Assembly: GCA_902806575.1 (NCBI GenBank)
Contig: CADCXD010000011.1
Coordinates: 1,550,001-1,614,000, forward strand
From: Jackrogersella multiformis
Taxonomy: Eukaryota; Ascomycota; Sordariomycetes; Xylariales; Hypoxylaceae
Direction of reading: 5' to 3'
DNA: 64,000 nt
The notes beneath the pieces are model-generated. The model had not been told where the DNA came from, did no database searches, and saw only the letters and a list, made by a program, of their open reading frames with translations. Shown in pieces: positions 34,630 to 45,988 of the stretch (positions within the stretch are counted from its first letter, which is position 1; every line of letters begins with the position of its first letter). The translations under genes and the position numbers were made by a program.

Positions 34630-36387
34630 TCAAAGCTTTTCACTAGTCAAACACTTGCTCAAGCCCACTATAACAGCCATGAGCGCCTTGAACGCCAGGG
34701 TGAGAGCCCATATGACACATTTGAACCCGAAGCCGAGCAGCTTGATAATAGTCCGCGTCGTCCCCGGTAGTTTTTCCTTATCTTGGTCCTTGATATTCAG
34801 CTTGCCGCCCAGGCTGCTAGCCTGGCTCTCGAGATCTAGCTCTAGTTCCTCGATGCGACCGCGCTTCTTTCCGCCCTTCTTGCCCAGGATCTTGGTGCTG
34901 AGCCGGCTGCTGCTCCTGCGGGAGTCGGAGTTCGAGCTCGAGGTCCGTAGATGTACCGGGGGCGGCGGCTCGAAGTGCTCGACGAGCACGTTCTTCTCGT
35001 CGATGTTGGCGACGAGGAGCAGCGCCGACACCGCCACGTCCAGGATGTAGTAGCTCTCGACGCGCCCCGCCACCAAGGTGTCGAGCTCCATCCAGCCCTC
35101 GCCCGTGCCGTCCCGCGTGAGCTTCGCGATGTGGTGCGGCGACTCGATGTGCTCGACCGTGTATTCCGTGCGGCTCCACGTCGGGTTCCGCTCTATCGTG
35201 ATGCAGAACGGCGACGCTAGGGCCGGGTGCACTAAGAAATAGTTCTGGCTATCCTCGTCCCAGACCAGGCGCCCGCATTCCCGCTCCGCGGCCATCACGG
35301 CTTGCATGTCCTCCGGCCTGTCCAATGCCACCTTGGCCGCAACGCTGGGGTATAAGAGCGCGACTAAGCCGTCGTTGGGCGGCAGGCGACGTGACGGCTC
35401 TTCTAATGTGGTGGTGAGCGCTTCTTGCCATGACTTAGAATCGGACTCCTGGAGAGCCCGGAGGAAACCGCTCGATGACCTCGGACTTGTTGTACTTGGA
35501 TCTCCCCCCTTGTAGGACTTGCTAGGGTCATGCCGGCTTAGCGTCACATACGCGCTTGCTGACGTCGGATCTATCCGCATGTGATATAATGGTTGCGCAG
35601 CAGACGACGTTAGGTTATAGATCGGGGTGTCCTTCTCGGGTATCAATTTCATGCAGAAGATCCGACCTTCCGCCGCAGAGGCCTTCCATCCGTTCGCCGC
35701 TTTCCAGAAGTCACGGAGCTCCTCCGTCGAGCTCACCGTAGGGATCACCGGCGGGTCCTGGGGCCGTCTGGGCCACCGTTGCGTCGAACCCGCGCTGAGG
35801 GGGCTCCTTACGGGGCTTCGAATTGGCGGGCTCCGGGCTTCGGGCACGTGAGATTGCCTGCTGATGACGGTCCTTGGGATGTGAGTTGGACTCGTCTGAG
35901 TTGGATAATACTCCTGGCGATCAAATGGTAGGTTATGATCGTATTGTGGGAACATCGAACGGATAGGTGGCTCTGCCGTCGTGTATGAGGATGACGGCTC
36001 TTCGAGGGGCCTCTTGGCGATCGAATTTCGTGACCGCCCACTATCACTTCGCACCAGTGTACTTGTCCCGGAGAATGCAGTATCTACCCGTGGCGGTACT
36101 TCGAAAGCCGGCACTGGCCTCGATACCGATGGCCCTGCTTGTTCCTGATAGAATGGGTTATTGGAGGCCATTTGCAATTCGGTAGCCATCGGCGGTGTCC
36201 CGTCGATGACAAAATCGGAGAGGTCCTCCGGCGTATATCGACCATTTCTCGGTTGTGTCATTTCTATAGATGAGCCATGCCCTTGAGATGAAGATCTGGC
36301 GCGTGGCCGAGGTGTTGTCTTCCGGGGCGGCGACCTTGATGTATTGGGGAAAAGGGAAAGCCCTCCAGGGGGTCCACTTGACGACAT
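34630..36387 (-). CDS. Conserved fungal protein with hydrophobic C-terminus
   Basis: An uninterrupted frame of 585 aa. Residues 1-220 are Pro/Ser/Arg-rich and look disordered. A folded-looking core (about 225-470) runs from ELRDFWKAANGWKASAAEGR through GRIFCMKLIPEKDTPIYNL, ECGRLVWDEDSQNYFLVHPA and GEGWMELDTLVAGRVESYYI. A basic linker (KKGGKKRGR) precedes a strongly hydrophobic tail (about 545-580; LLGFGFKCVIWALTLAFKAL) that probably anchors the protein in a membrane. I know of similar proteins in other Pezizomycotina but not of an established function. No intron is needed. Confidence 0.88.
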   Translation of the reverse strand: MSSSGPPGGLSLFPNTSRSPPRKTTPRPRARSSSQGHGSSIEMTQPRNGRYTPEDLSDFVIDGTPPMATELQMASNNPFYQEQAGPSVSRPVPAFEVPPRVDTAFSGTSTLVRSDSGRSRNSIAKRPLEEPSSSYTTAEPPIRSMFPQYDHNLPFDRQEYYPTQTSPTHIPRTVISRQSHVPEARSPPIRSPVRSPLSAGSTQRWPRRPQDPPVIPTVSSTEELRDFWKAANGWKASAAEGRIFCMKLIPEKDTPIYNLTSSAAQPLYHMRIDPTSASAYVTLSRHDPSKSYKGGDPSTTSPRSSSGFLRALQESDSKSWQEALTTTLEEPSRRLPPNDGLVALLYPSVAAKVALDRPEDMQAVMAAERECGRLVWDEDSQNYFLVHPALASPFCITIERNPTWSRTEYTVEHIESPHHIAKLTRDGTGEGWMELDTLVAGRVESYYILDVAVSALLLVANIDEKNVLVEHFEPPPPVHLRTSSSNSDSRRSSSRLSTKILGKKGGKKRGRIEELELDLESQASSLGGKLNIKDQDKEKLPGTTRTIIKLLGFGFKCVIWALTLAFKALMAVIVGLSKCLTSEKL

Positions 36388-39210
36388 TGTCTTTTTTTTT
36401 TTCCCCGTCTCAGTATGATGTTGTCTTCAATGTCAATTCCCAGTCTATGAATAGAAATGGAGGCCGGGATGACTGCGGTACGTCTTGAAGCGTAATTTGG
36501 CCTGCTACCGGGACATAGTCTCCTGATCCATATCAAGACGGCGAGGAAATGACTCGACGAGACAGGTCATAAACTCATCCACGCATTCTAGGGATAAAAT
36601 CCAACAGTACGGATTCGGTTCCAACAACTAACAGACGAGATACAGAGTCGAAAAAATAGAAACAGTAAAATTTCATCAATATTTTTGGTTCGCTGCTATG
36701 TAAGGGAGATACGAAAATATGTATATACTACCTATCCACCAGCCCACCTGCCTTAGTACCTATCCAGGCATGCAGAAAGCGCCAATTGGATCTTGATCTT
36801 ACCTACCAACAGCCGTGGTGTGTAGATACTATGCAGCAAGGTACCAAGGCTATTTTGCTAAGCGCTGTGCACGCCTTCGGAGGTGGGGGTGAAGCATCTC
36901 AGCCAGCCACTAGGGGGAGGGTTGATGTAGAAGTTTGCAGACCACAAGCACTTTTCCACCCCGGTACTACTTGCGACTATTCTATCCTGGACGAGATGGG
37001 CGAAAAACATTGGCGGGGGAGGTGGGAGATAATCTGATCTGATTTGCGCGTCCCAAAATAGAATAATTGCTTGCATGTTTGACGAAACAGGCGATCCAAT
37101 CAGAAGGAGGATCACACTACATCTTAGCCGCCCAGCTCTGGAGCTACCACGGCCAGGTCCAAACGGTAACTAAAAAGAGCCAAGATGTTTCTGAAGCGCG
37201 CGCGGGGTTGGGGCCGACTTCGATTTTGGGATGTTCGGAATCGTCAGTCCCACAACTGGAGGTCTTTAAGCAGGTCACTCTACCCAGGTATGCCGTCGTA
37301 GGCGCGACACATGGCAGACAGGTGATGATCCGTGCCGCTAAAGATTCGGCGATAATCAAAACGGATTTCACGGGGCGGTAAGACACTTTTCTTCAGCTCG
37401 ACCAACCTGTACTCCACGCGATAACAACCCAAACGAATGAATGGGATATCTTCGACGGGCCATGGATCTTGACCCGAAGAAGCATTCTATATCACATCAG
37501 CTATTTAATCATCACAGCAAAATAGCATGATGAACGAAGTAAATAAAGTGTATGATCGTCGCAAATTGCTTTCAAAGCAATTTATTTACCTGACGTAAGG
37601 TGACGGAACACTCAATTGGGCACATCGATATCGGAAATTATACACGAATGTAAATCTCGATCCAGTAGGCCGTGTGATGCAGGAACAAGAGTTATATGCG
37701 TCTCCCACACCCACTGTGCCTTACCTAGTTAGGGCCACGGGCACTATCTCTATTATTGTCGCAGCCATAATGATAATCGACGGAAATCAGACAGTCTGTC
37801 CCATCACCGAGATGCTTCGTCCCACATTTGTTACATTTCCCAGTACGGTGGATATCCTAATATGCCGACCATTTGTCGTCGCCCGTCATCGTGCAGTTGT
37901 TTCCCTGTAGGTACTAGGTGGAAGGGACAGCGACGGTTGCGTCGCTACTGTTGTCGTTGCTGGGGTTGATCCCGGCGCTGTGGGAAAATAGTCCTCTCCC
38001 TTAGACGGATCGGCCGAGCACGCATCGCCTTAGTAGAAGTACAAATCGCCGTCGAAGTTACCACAGCCCATGTATAGAAAGACACTTACATCGAGAAAGC
38101 TTCCCTTTGCTAGCGGTAGACTTGGAACCGTTGCTGTTGCTAATATCATTGACGACAACCTGCGCTTCCGCTCCCCATCGACCCTGCGAAGTGGATTCCC
38201 TAATCCGAGTTTGTCGCATTCGAGTCGTAAACATCGGAATCCTTATATCGTTCTTCGAGCTGCTTGTGATTTTCGACCCGCAGAAGCATACGACCTCGTT
38301 TTCGAGCGGGAGGAGGAATCGTCTCGGGTAGGAATAGGTACAAGAAATTTAGGGGGCTCGTGAGTGGGGCTAACGCGGTCAGGGGAAACTTCTTTCGAAA
38401 TTAATTACCTAGATCATCAATTCAATCTCTAACTTATTGTCAGCTAGTTAAATATGCACAAAAAGGGAATTGGTTAAGCTAAGTTTAGCTATTTAATATC
38501 AGATAGTTAGCTGACTTGACTTAGTTTGTTGCAAAAGCTACCTAGGTAATCGTAATGTGCGACTAGTCCTTTAACAAGTGCCCTTCACCAACTCTGTAAC
38601 CATCATCCAGCTGAGCCGTCCACATATCGCCGGCATACCACTCGAGATTTTCCAAATCCGGCTCGTTGAAGTACAGATGCGGATTAAGCAAGTCAACGAC
38701 GTCTTCGAAAACCCACCCAGGATACTCGTGTATAAGGCAGAGGTATCTCCATCCCCAATCCTTCTACTTCTCTAAGCTACGGCAAGAGACCCGGTCTTAG
38801 AGACCACGTATAGGGTTGAGAGTAAGATCAACAAGGGGGCGAGGGAAACCTTTGGGACAGATAAAAAAGGAAATAATAGAGGAAGAATGGGATCTCGTCA
38901 CACTTTCTTATATTGAAATATCCTCGATCTGTCTGACCGTGCCTTCAAGATGACGACATTATTACAAGCAATGATTTTGGATTTTGCTCACCTAACGCTC
39001 GACGACTCTACTCCTTTTATGTTTTCACAAGATGTTCTCGTGTTCCTTTTGCAATGTCTAACCTCCATCCCAGTGCTATCGATGGATATATTAACGCAAG
39101 AGACGGGGAGTACGTCTATTGATATTACCGAAAAGAAAGCCGTACGTAAGATCCCCTTTAAATCCAACTATCTTGTACGCCGCGGAATGCAAGTCGTGCT
39201 TGTTCAAAAT
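36388..39210. other. 2.8-kb spacer, mostly unassigned
   Basis: A polypyrimidine run at about 36391-36403 lies just upstream of the minus-strand start. Plus frames at 36786-37037, 37067-37381, 37674-37910 and 38950-39216 show no family features. A possible decayed minus-strand gene is listed at 37890-38210. Confidence 0.5.
37890..38210 (-). pseudogene. Possible relic of a Ser/Thr-rich secreted-type protein
   Basis: The minus strand is open with a protein-like composition from about 38210, through MGCGNFDGDLYFY (Met at 38071), is broken by TAA at 38030-38032, and then continues in the same frame as GDACSADPSKGEDYF and a Thr/Pro/Ala-rich stretch (PGSTPATTTVATQPSLSLPP) before the next stop at about 37890. 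Cys-containing head plus Thr/Pro-rich tail is typical of fungal surface proteins. The same region also contains a GTAAGT, so a spliced gene is not excluded. Confidence 0.25.
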
Positions 39211-42200
39211 CTATGATCCGCGTGTGTGAGGCTTTAGCAACTCTACAATATGATGACCTAAAAATGGGTGAAGGGCCGAAGCGATCTCATATGGTATAAC
39301 TCCATCCTCGTCGGCGATGTTACAGTTGGCGCCTTTCGCGAGCAGAGCTTTCATGATTTTATAGTCCACCGTATACCTAACGGCTAAATAAAGAGCCGTC
39401 CGTCCTTGGGCGTTCATAGCATCAACATCTTCTTTCGACATAACTTCTAGCAAAACTTGAACGAGCTCTAGTCGATCGGCTTCAACCGCAATGTGCAGCG
39501 ATGTGTATTCTTCCGGTCCCTTTATATTAGGACTACTTCCATTTGCTAAGAGAAGACGGGCTATCTGCATACGACCGAATTGGCAAGCCAAGTGTAGAGG
39601 AGTCATCCCATAACAATTACGTATGTCTATAGGAACACCGTGATTGATGAGATGCACCACGAGTCTTTCAAGGCCATTGGAGACTGCCAAATGTAGAAAT
39701 GTGTTATTTTCGTCGTCTCTAAAATGGCTCCCATGAATCTTTTCGGAGCCGTGATAAGATAGCTGGGAACCTACCAATGATGAATTCTCTAATGGTAGTT
39801 GAAGAAGAATATTTTGTTCCCTCGCTTTATACTCTTCCCAGATCGTCTCCCGATCTTCTCGATTTAAACCAGCTGTGATAGTAGAATTTAGTCTCTGCAT
39901 AAGAGACTTGAGCCTTTGATATATTTCATGTACTGGAACTTGATTGGTATATCCAGTAGATAATTGTCGCATAGACTCGGAACAAATGGTGTCCATTTCT
40001 AACGACATCTTGAGCAAGTATTTATCTGGGCCTGACCCAATATCTCTCCTCATATAGTTTTCTGTCTGCCAGTCCTGTATTTTCATATCGTGGAATCGGT
40101 CCATGGAAAAAAACTTGTACATGCTAGGAAAACACACCCGTAAGGTCCATGGTACATAATACGCGATTTTCAAAGGGAAAATGTCGTATTTCGATGCGGT
40201 CGTAGCATGCCGTGTCAAGTAGTAAAGAGCGTAGTGGCATATCCAGTTGATACTTTGACCCCTATTATATGCAAGTGTTTTCGAGCCATGTTCGCCATGT
40301 TCTGAACGCTCACGTACGATCACCGCGCGAAAGCAAGAGCGAATGATTGTGCAATGCCCTAGAGCCAGAAACGACTCTGCTTCTACACAGCGAAATATTC
40401 GATGTCCGTTCTCCATTAGAAATTTGCGCACAGTTTCATGAATGAATTGGGCTCTGTTTTCCGATATCTCGACCAAGCCTCTAGACAAGTTTCGAACGAG
40501 ACGTTTAGGTCGTTCATTATCATTCTCCAAACCCATCAAAAACCCCGGGTTTGTATTGATGCTAAATCCGGCCTCGGAGTTGAAATGCTCGGTGCCGAGC
40601 GCGTCGATAGATATTACGTGCCTTGCGAGTAATTGTTCCCGGCCCAAGAGCAGCCAGTAGACCAGGTTTCGGAATCTCGGAATATCGCTCAATGGCATGG
40701 ACTTGAGGAGGTTGTTAAACAAAGTGTTCAAGTCAGATGGCACATCATTAAGGGTGGATTGTATCTCTAACCCAGAGCGACCATTGTCAATATCTTGTGT
40801 GATCATACCAACTACCAAAACAACCCAGAGAAAAATTCCTTTAGATTTCTCCTCAATTGTGGAACGTAATTGGATAATGATCGCGTCGTCAGTGACGATT
40901 CCGTATGGGATCTTTAATTCAATGAAGGCGGAAATGTCGTCTTGGTTTCCATGCTCGATTTCGATACTAGGACAATGGGGTAGGGTGATATGTGGATAAT
41001 GCCGACAAGAGATACAAACATCTAATGATCTTCCAGCATAGAAAGCATCATCTGTCAATTCTCTGAAGAAGTAGGCGATCTCCCTAGCATGATGCTCTTC
41101 GCATTCATCAAGAGCGTCGACGCAAATTGTGACACGGTCTTCGTAGTTTGTATCTATCAAGCATCGCTTAGTCAACTGCTGAAGTTCCTCAAGCTGTGGA
41201 GTCCAAATATTGGTTTTGATATATCGTGACTGTTCGTAGTGTGATAAAATGACAGATTTGAAGGTGCTGCTTTGCTCTAGAAGTTGTAGTAGGATAAACC
41301 GGAACATCCCAAGAGGCCCGTATTCTAATTTAGACCCCCGGGCATTGAAATAGAAGCTGACGACCAGTTGTATCTTGGAAGCTTCTATCCTAGTACGCCG
41401 AATGATTTCTTTCATAATAGTAGACTTTCCAGAACCCGGTACACCCTTAAGCCATATCATGCTATGGGTTGCTTCGATATTATGACGGCGTATCCATGAA
41501 GCATATACCTGGTGGTTAAACACCCACTGACACGTATTTGCTAAAGGAGTTCTGATAGCGTTTTCTCGATGTGACATGCCTGCGAATCTCAGGGCTTCCC
41601 TACACCTTTGTACTTAAGAACAGAGAGTTAGATTCTAACCTAAGTCTATGATCAATCAATTGTGGGATACCTTTTTCTTTTTCATCCTGTTCAAAATGCG
41701 GGGATTTACGCTGATGTGTAGCTTGAATACGATGGGATGTCGATATTAAGGCTATTATTTCGTTAATCATTTTCATTCTTCATTTTGATTGTAATGCAAG
41801 AACTTACGTTGTGGGCTATAAACATGGTCAACTCGTTTCCTACGTGCTAGTTTACCGAGCTCTCGCCCAACCTTTTGATAGCCTGGATCTGTCCTGCTAC
41901 TATATCTACACATGTCCATGTGATTCGCCGGTATTGTTTCGGCATGTTCTCGAGGATCGTCTAACATGGAAGAAGTGTCCGGGACGACCTACACTAATCA
42001 GTATGGTATTGAGGAGCCGAGAAGGTCCAATACTAAAAACACCACTTACCTTCTTGTTAAGATGGCTAACACCTACTCCTGTAAGGGGTTGTGCCTCTTG
42101 AAAAGTCTTGACGGTGAACTGGAATTTTCGCCATTGGGAGATGAAAGATTCGCGTGATAGCTCCAATTCAGGAGCGTCTGTTCCCAAAGCCCGTATGACC

Positions 42201-43029
42201 GATTCGTTTGAGTCAAATCGTAGAATTATGCTGGCGATGCTGCGTACAACCTCTGCAGTTGATGCAAAGTCGGGACTGCCTCTGTGCGGTGTGCCTAGAA
42301 ATACAACTGCCTGGGTGTTAAACAGCATATCACGAATCTGAGCTTCATCTGATGTCTCGCATCGACGAAGAACCTGCAAGGAATCAGAAGGCATCCCTAA
42401 ACATATGTTGTTCGACTGACAATTGCTTACTTCTTTCACAACTAACCCTCCTAGGGAATGTGCTACAAATATAATCCTTCTGCCGGCTGGATGATGTCGC
42501 TCGTATTCATACATAAAGTCTTTTGCATGGCCAAATATGTTACTCTTATTTGTGCCAACGTAGCTCTTAGTTATCCAACTATCGTACCCCCATGTCAAAA
42601 TGCGCGCGTGGGGACACTCCTCGGGAAGAAGGTCCGCTGGCCAATACGTCCCTCGATCTGAATCTAGGCTGATCGAGTTTGAACCGCCCGCATGCGTGTT
42701 ACTAGAGGATTCTTCGCTGATCGTTGTTAAATCGTAATTCTCCTGCTGTACGGCTTTTGATTTCCCTTTAAAGAGCCTATACAGCCGTAATGGCAATCGT
42801 TGATCTTTCTCGGAAGCGGGGTTTGAGTTGTCGCTTTTCTGTTCGCGCCAGAGCCAGGTGTTTTTCGGATGGCCCTGAAGTCCGTGTATGAATATAATAC
42901 TGATGTGGACCCGGTTAGTAACATTGCAGCTCTAAGGGGTTGGTCGGGGCCTCACTCCACTTCTGGGATTTCATCTTTCGGCTCATATAGAACTGTCAGT
43001 CCGATTGCTGCAACGCTAACTGTCTTCAT
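39211..43029 (-). CDS. NOD-like receptor: SesB-like hydrolase - NACHT - ankyrin
   Basis: Proposed exons (minus strand): 43029-42956, 42899-42431, 42373-42050, 41988-41808, 41751-41671, 41612-39211; all junctions are GT-AG and in phase, giving 1,176 aa. The N-terminal alpha/beta-hydrolase (about 1-260) starts GLTVLYEPKDEIPEVDIIFI then HGLQGHPKNTWLW, has the nucleophile motif VAHSLGGLVVKE and GTPHRGSPDF, as in SesB-type lipase-like domains of fungal incompatibility proteins. A linker (NHMDMCRYSS, then VQRCREALRFAGMSHRENAI) leads to NACHT with Walker A GVPGSGKST (433-441) and Walker B VTICVDALDECEE. The C-terminus (about 990-1176) has four to five ankyrin repeats (GMTPLHLACQFGRMQIARLL, EYTSLHIAVEADRLELVQVL, GRTALYLAV). 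Such receptors trigger cell death or defence on recognising non-self. The ankyrin units are diverged rather than near-identical. Confidence 0.88.
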
Positions 43030-43582
43030 GGCAAGACAATAGCTCAAAATAAATAAAAACGACGGAATAGGAGCCTCCTGGAGGCAAACCTCGAGGATGG
43101 TTGATCTTTTAATCTTCGATTCAGCATAGCGTAAAGCTCCAAGGTATAGGACTGCTCTGCCCATTGTATAACTTGGCGGTATGTACACCACGTGAGTGGC
43201 AAATAAGCGATGAGGCGTCCAATAAGATTGAAATAGATGCTTACTTCGCTATATTTTTAGAGGGTGTAGAGCCCAAAACTTGGTCGTGTAAGGCCTTGAT
43301 AAAGACAGTCCTGGAGCCTATTAAAGTCACGTTTGGTAGGGGAATGGTAGATAATTTATGTAAGTTCCTAGGTGACCGCCAAGAACAGGAGCAACCGAAA
43401 ATTTACTTAAAATGGTTCATAGAGTTTACTCCAGTCAAACAGCAGCAACAATATTTACTCTACAAAACTAAGGCATGGTATCTCATATCTACCTCGGTAT
43501 CCCATTTGAAACTTAATAAATACATGAACTAAACGCCCTCCCATTTCTTTATACTGTCATGATCCCGCTTAGGCTGATTTAC
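43030..43582. other. Spacer between NLR and cupredoxin gene
   Basis: A plus-strand frame at 43164-43532 is open for 122 codons but lacks an ATG at its start and shows no domain; it is not accepted as a gene. The NLR promoter should lie here. Confidence 0.5.
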
Positions 43583-44461
43583 CTAAGCAGCAGGGGCTAC
43601 TGAAGCGGTCGCCGCTGGCACCGTGATAGTAGTGGTGGTAGTTGGGGGCACGGATAAATCGCCAAACAACGGTAAAGTAATCGTGGCCCCAGCTGACGCA
43701 GTTATAACAGAGATGGGTCCAGGAGATGCCGGCGATGCTGCAGGAGCTTCAGCAGCAGGAGCAGCAGCAGGTGGTTGCTGGCCCTGCACGGGAGCGGGAA
43801 TGAAAGCGGCGTTCTCGAGAGGAATAGAGGCTACTGTTCCGCCGGATACAGTCGTACCATCAACACTGGCGCTTGTAGATGCTGACCCCTTGGCATAATT
43901 GACTATTTGCTGGTCGTTGGTGCTATATCCAATCAGCCTTGGAAATTTGGTATGGAAACAATTCACTTACGGGTTGATTACCATGACTTGTCCTTCTTGA
44001 CAGTGCGGGCCCGTCGCACAATATAAGAACATGGTATCAGTACTGGTCACGGGCATATTGAATGTTCCAACTGTCGTCTGCCCATCTTGGAATGGAATAT
44101 GTCCGCTATGGATGGCAGTCGCGACAGTAGCTTGGAGCGGCTGACATGGGGCATCTTGGGCGCTCTGAGTTACAGTGTGGTTGCCATTACTGAACTGGAA
44201 TTGTATGATATCGCCTACAGCCGCTGTAACCGTGTTGGGCACGAAGGTATCTTGTGTCCCACCAACGACAACAGGGACTATCCTGTTAGCCACATTGACT
44301 ACCCCTTTGTTAGTCCAGAGTATAATACGACAGTATTATAGAGTAGATTGGCACTTACTCTTGAATCCACCAACATCAACTGGCTCTTGTCTATATATCA
44401 TCCGAGAGGGTCTCGCACTGGCTGCTGCAATAAAGAGAATATAACTTGTGAAGAATAACAT
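43583..44461 (-). CDS. Secreted cupredoxin-domain protein
   Basis: Exons 44461-44359, 44298-43971 and 43922-43583 join in phase to 256 aa. Exon 1 encodes a signal peptide (MLFFTSYILFIAAASA) and a short propeptide. Exon 2 is the cupredoxin: VPVVVGGTQDTFVPNTVTAA, FQFSNGNHTVTQSAQDAPCQ with a copper-type His, and FLYCATGPHCQEGQVMVINP with Cys and His ligands; the position that is often Met has Gln. Exon 3 continues NPTNDQQIVNYAKGSAS and ends in an Ala/Pro/Thr-rich tail. This is the architecture of fungal extracellular serine-rich cupredoxins found at the cell surface. A GPI signal is not obvious at the C-terminus. Confidence 0.9.
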
Positions 44462-45988
44462 ATTTGCTACTGGGAGACAAGGAGTGATGACTATATGGGA
44501 TAACGATCGACTGGAGAATTAAAACGTTTCGATAAACTCTTTAGCTCGTGCCTATTATATCAAAACGTATGATTATAAAAACACCGGTCAACGGCTGTCT
44601 GCTCACTAAGGAACACAAGAGAAAGAAAAAGACTGACAGAAATTTGATCAGAGGTTAAGGAGATAAGATTTAGTTCCCGAGGGAGGTGGGATCATCATGG
44701 TGATATATAATAGACAACCATAACAGACTACCCATGAAACTTCATCACCTGGTGCTACTCACAAGAGTCCGAGGTATCCGTGGCAGAGGAGTATTAAGGC
44801 CCCTTCTCTTCTTAGAAGAGATTCCCAGCCTCGCTAAGCCTAAGCAGGAATAGAAATCTTGGGCCCCATACGACGCGGCGGCAGGAAAGAGTCGAGACTT
44901 TGAGTATAGTAACAATATACCATCATGCAGAATGTACAATTTCACCGGGCCAGCTTTCTATTCATTGGCTAGAAAGCTCAGATGTATGGTTCGATATCCC
45001 CACATCTATTGTATCGTGAGGCTTCTTAACAGCTTGGCTTCACTCTTAGATGTCGTCGTTTGGCATGCAGGCACACCCTGGCAGGCTAAATTTACCCCTG
45101 ACAGAAATCTACGAGAGATCAGCCAGTACCTAGAAGCACATCATAGAACTTTTCATGGCAGCGGAAGGGATCCACGTGTTGTCGTAATCACCCAAGAACC
45201 AGAGCTAATTTTAACGTTTCCGAAGTTCGTCGATTCATCTTGGCGGCTTGGCAGGTGATGGGTTTCGTTTCAGATCGACTTCAGATGGTCCATCTGAAGC
45301 AACAATCCCACCGATTTAGAGGACAGACATCAATTTAGTCGGCGCGTCCACGCGGCATTTATAAGTGAGCCAACCGAATTCATCTTAGAGCTTAGCACTT
45401 TATTTTCTAAAGAAGCTAGTAAGCGCTATGTCCCTCGCGTCATCGAGGTTCTAAGATTTTCCGATGTAAGTATATCTTCGTTTTGTGTTTAGGTAGTAAT
45501 TGGAATGGATACAGAAAAACGTGTTTCCGACTTCCACTCGGGGTAGCTACAACTTGAATGTATCCACTTTCGGAAAGCTAATAGAGGACAATCGGCATGT
45601 GTAACCGGTCTCCATCCGGCCCCCATCCGGCCCCGCTTCGACTCCGATCTTCGGCTTACCGTAATTGGGCCCACCGAATCCAGCCGCTTTAGCGTCACAA
45701 TTTAGGACTTTTCTAGGCTAGCCTTCTCATCCTCATTGTCTAGAACTTATGACATACTCATATCTTAACTGAACATACGTAATCGAAATCATCAACAGCA
45801 CTGTCACTCCCCGATTTTAGGTCCCTAGGTAGGTATTGGAGTTTATGCCTGTTTGACCAGCCACCGTAGCCTTACCTGGGAGACAAGATAATAGGATCAC
45901 CTTCCATACTATACTTTTAACACGAACTCATCATAACCTATAGGCAAGATTATCCCTATATAAAACACAGGGGGCTACATCTCTCACT
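44462..45988. other. 1.5-kb spacer
   Basis: An ATG-started frame at 44932-45258 (108 aa) and minus frames at 44745-44945 and 45489-45698 show no family features and are left unassigned. A CCTAGGTA motif lies at about 45826-45836. A TATATAAAA box (about 45956-45965) lies about 25-30 bases upstream of the oxidase start codon. Confidence 0.5.

Noticed and set aside
41600..41670. NLR intron acceptor at GTGTAG (41600)
   Set aside because: It gives the wrong phase; the acceptor CTTAAG ending at 41613 keeps the frame and restores VQRCREALRF, the usual linker.
43164..43532. 122-codon plus-strand frame upstream of the NLR
   Set aside because: No ATG at its start, no domain, and it lies across the probable NLR promoter.
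44932..45258. 108-codon ATG frame
   Set aside because: No motif, no matching splice partners, spacer-like composition; kept only as a remark in the spacer entry.
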